DNA of 64,000 nt from Ruminococcus flavefaciens FD-1 (lineage in GTDB: Bacteria; Bacillota; Clostridia; Oscillospirales; Ruminococcaceae): assembly GCA_000174895.1 (NCBI GenBank), contig ACOK01000104.1:1-64000 (forward strand), read 5' to 3'. This document shows, in pieces, positions 62,943 through 64,000 of this stretch (the first letter of the stretch is position 1; each line of letters begins with the position of its first letter). The notes beneath the pieces are model-generated. The model saw only the letters and a list, made by a program, of their open reading frames with translations, had not been told where the DNA came from and did not search any database. Made by a program: the position numbers and the translations under genes.

Positions 62943-64000
62943 CTACTTACCGATAACTGAACGGACGTATTCTCTCGCCATGCTGTCCGCCTTAGTAACG
63001 TCCTCATAAGAGTTTATGTCGAAATATTCAAATTTATCCAGCACAGAAGAAACTATCTCGCCTATCTGAATGAACTTTATCTCATCGTGGAGGAATGCCC
63101 TTACAGCTTCCTCGTTGGCTGAGTTGACAAGACAAGGATACGCACCGCCACGGGTTATAGCCTCGATAGCCGCAGACAGACACTTGAATGTGTCATAGTC
63201 GGGCTTCTCGAAAGTCAGCTTTCCGTAATCGGTAAGGGAAAGCCTGCCTGTGGGACACTCCATCCTGTCAGGATACAGCAGCGCATACTGTATCGGTATC
63301 TTCATATCGGGCACGCCCATCTGTGCGATAACGGAGTAATCGTTGTACTCAACAGCGGAATGCACAACGCTCTGACGATGAACAACTATCTCTATCTGGT
63401 CGGGACGAAGGTCGAAAAGCCACTTTGCCTCGATGAATTCCAGCCCCTTGTTCATAAGAGTTGCCGAATCTATGGTGATCTTGTTGCCCATGTCCCAGTT
63501 AGGATGATGAAGTGCCTGTTCCTTTGTGACGTTCTTCAGCTGGTCGTAGGTGTAACCGAAGAAAGGTCCGCCGGAAGCTGTCAGTATCATCTTGCTGAGC
63601 TGTTCACGCTTGTTTCCCTGCAAGCACTGGAATACTGCGGAATGCTCGCTGTCTATTGGATAAATAGTAACGCCCTTTTTCTTTGCAAGCTCGGTAACTA
63701 TCTTTCCGCCTGCAACGAGAGTTTCCTTGTTGGCGAGAGCGACGTTCTTGCCTGCCTCCATAGCTGTGAGAGTTGGCAGAAGTCCGACCATGCCCACAAC
63801 GGAATTGAGAACAATGTCGCTTTCCTCCATGACAGCTATCTCACAGAGTCCGTCCATGCCGCTGAGTACCTTTATATCGGTATCGGCAAGGCGCTCTTTC
63901 AGCTCGGAGTATTTGTCGTCCCTGTAGATGCATACCTTTGAAGGCCTGAACTTTCTTGCCTGCTGTTCCAGCATATCAACACTGCTGTGTGCGGCAAGTG
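62943..64000 (-). CDS. dxr: 1-deoxy-D-xylulose 5-phosphate reductoisomerase (partial, 5' end outside the window)
   Basis: At least 352 codons; the frame runs off the window at 64000 (LAAHSSVDMLEQQARKFRP reads in frame), so the NADPH-binding N-terminus (~40 residues) is missing. It has ALANKETLVAGG, IYPIDSEHSAVFQCL, the metal site ILTASGGPFFG, HPNWDMGNKITIDSATLMNKGLE and VVHRQSVVHSAVEY. It makes MEP, the committed step of the pathway that ispG later serves. It is upstream of rseP, as in most Firmicutes. Confidence 0.96.
   Translation of the reverse strand, partial: LAAHSSVDMLEQQARKFRPSKVCIYRDDKYSELKERLADTDIKVLSGMDGLCEIAVMEESDIVLNSVVGMVGLLPTLTAMEAGKNVALANKETLVAGGKIVTELAKKKGVTIYPIDSEHSAVFQCLQGNKREQLSKMILTASGGPFFGYTYDQLKNVTKEQALHHPNWDMGNKITIDSATLMNKGLEFIEAKWLFDLRPDQIEIVVHRQSVVHSAVEYNDYSVIAQMGVPDMKIPIQYALLYPDRMECPTGRLSLTDYGKLTFEKPDYDTFKCLSAAIEAITRGGAYPCLVNSANEEAVRAFLHDEIKFIQIGEIVSSVLDKFEYFDINSYEDVTKADSMAREYVRSVIGK

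Overview
The window is a 64 kb piece of a low-GC Gram-positive anaerobe, most likely Ruminococcus or a close relative in the Oscillospiraceae/Ruminococcaceae. The basis is a Gram-positive PolC, MurT/GatD, a SpoVB-like flippase, pyruvate formate-lyase, class B sortase and pilins, and surface proteins with Thr or Thr/Glu stalks. Assignment to Ruminococcus is inference from gene style, not from a marker gene.

Layout. 1-3.5 kb: a pyruvate formate-lyase operon in which the enzyme is encoded as separate proteins (catalytic body, a 72-residue Cys-tailed protein, and a stand-alone glycyl-radical domain), followed by a Thr/Glu-rich lipoprotein. 3.7-9.4 kb: an AI-2E-type permease, then a divergent operon with a degenerate GGDEF protein and a PhoB/PhoR-like two-component pair. 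9.4-12.4 kb: a long palindromic element (copy A), a choice-of-anchor A surface protein with a ~164-residue poly-Thr tract, a small gene and a four-tRNA operon (Val-Asp-Gly-Cys). 12.6-19.9 kb: an EF-G paralogue, a SpoVB-like flippase, an XRE/zinc-ribbon regulator, a field of short palindromes, and gatD-murT. 20-25.7 kb: one 1913-residue DUF4011/helicase/Vsr-like protein resembling the Hhe type of anti-phage protein. 26-34.6 kb: a sortase-B pilus locus that looks damaged. Its large adhesin gene carries an in-frame TAG and a frameshift, and its signal peptidase I is reduced to a C-terminal remnant next to palindromic element copy B. 35-41.3 kb: a hexapeptide-repeat protein, an SGNH hydrolase and an exopolysaccharide module (CapD-like, CpsB-like, fused CpsC/CpsD-like). 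41.5-54.4 kb: a histidine operon hisZ-G-D-C-B-H-A-F-I-E interleaved with ten non-his genes. 54.6-64 kb: polC, ispG, an Imm22-like gene, RNase Z, rseP and a partial dxr, with a TTAA-flanked palindromic MITE just upstream of polC.

How the genes fit together. The PFL module indicates mixed-acid fermentation and depends on an activating enzyme that is not in the window. The his operon encodes every step of histidine synthesis except histidinol-phosphatase, and it contains a tyrosine-phosphatase-fold protein that could fill the gap. The dxr-rseP-ispG-polC order is the usual Firmicutes isoprenoid/replication cluster with extra genes inserted. Several interspersed repeat families occupy the gaps: two copies of a ~300 bp palindrome, one 172 bp MITE, short palindromes ending in CCCTAC, and a ~56 bp direct repeat. 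Most genes are on the minus strand. Promoter and terminator calls were read by eye from -35/-10 matches with 16-18 bp spacers and from hairpins; none was computed.
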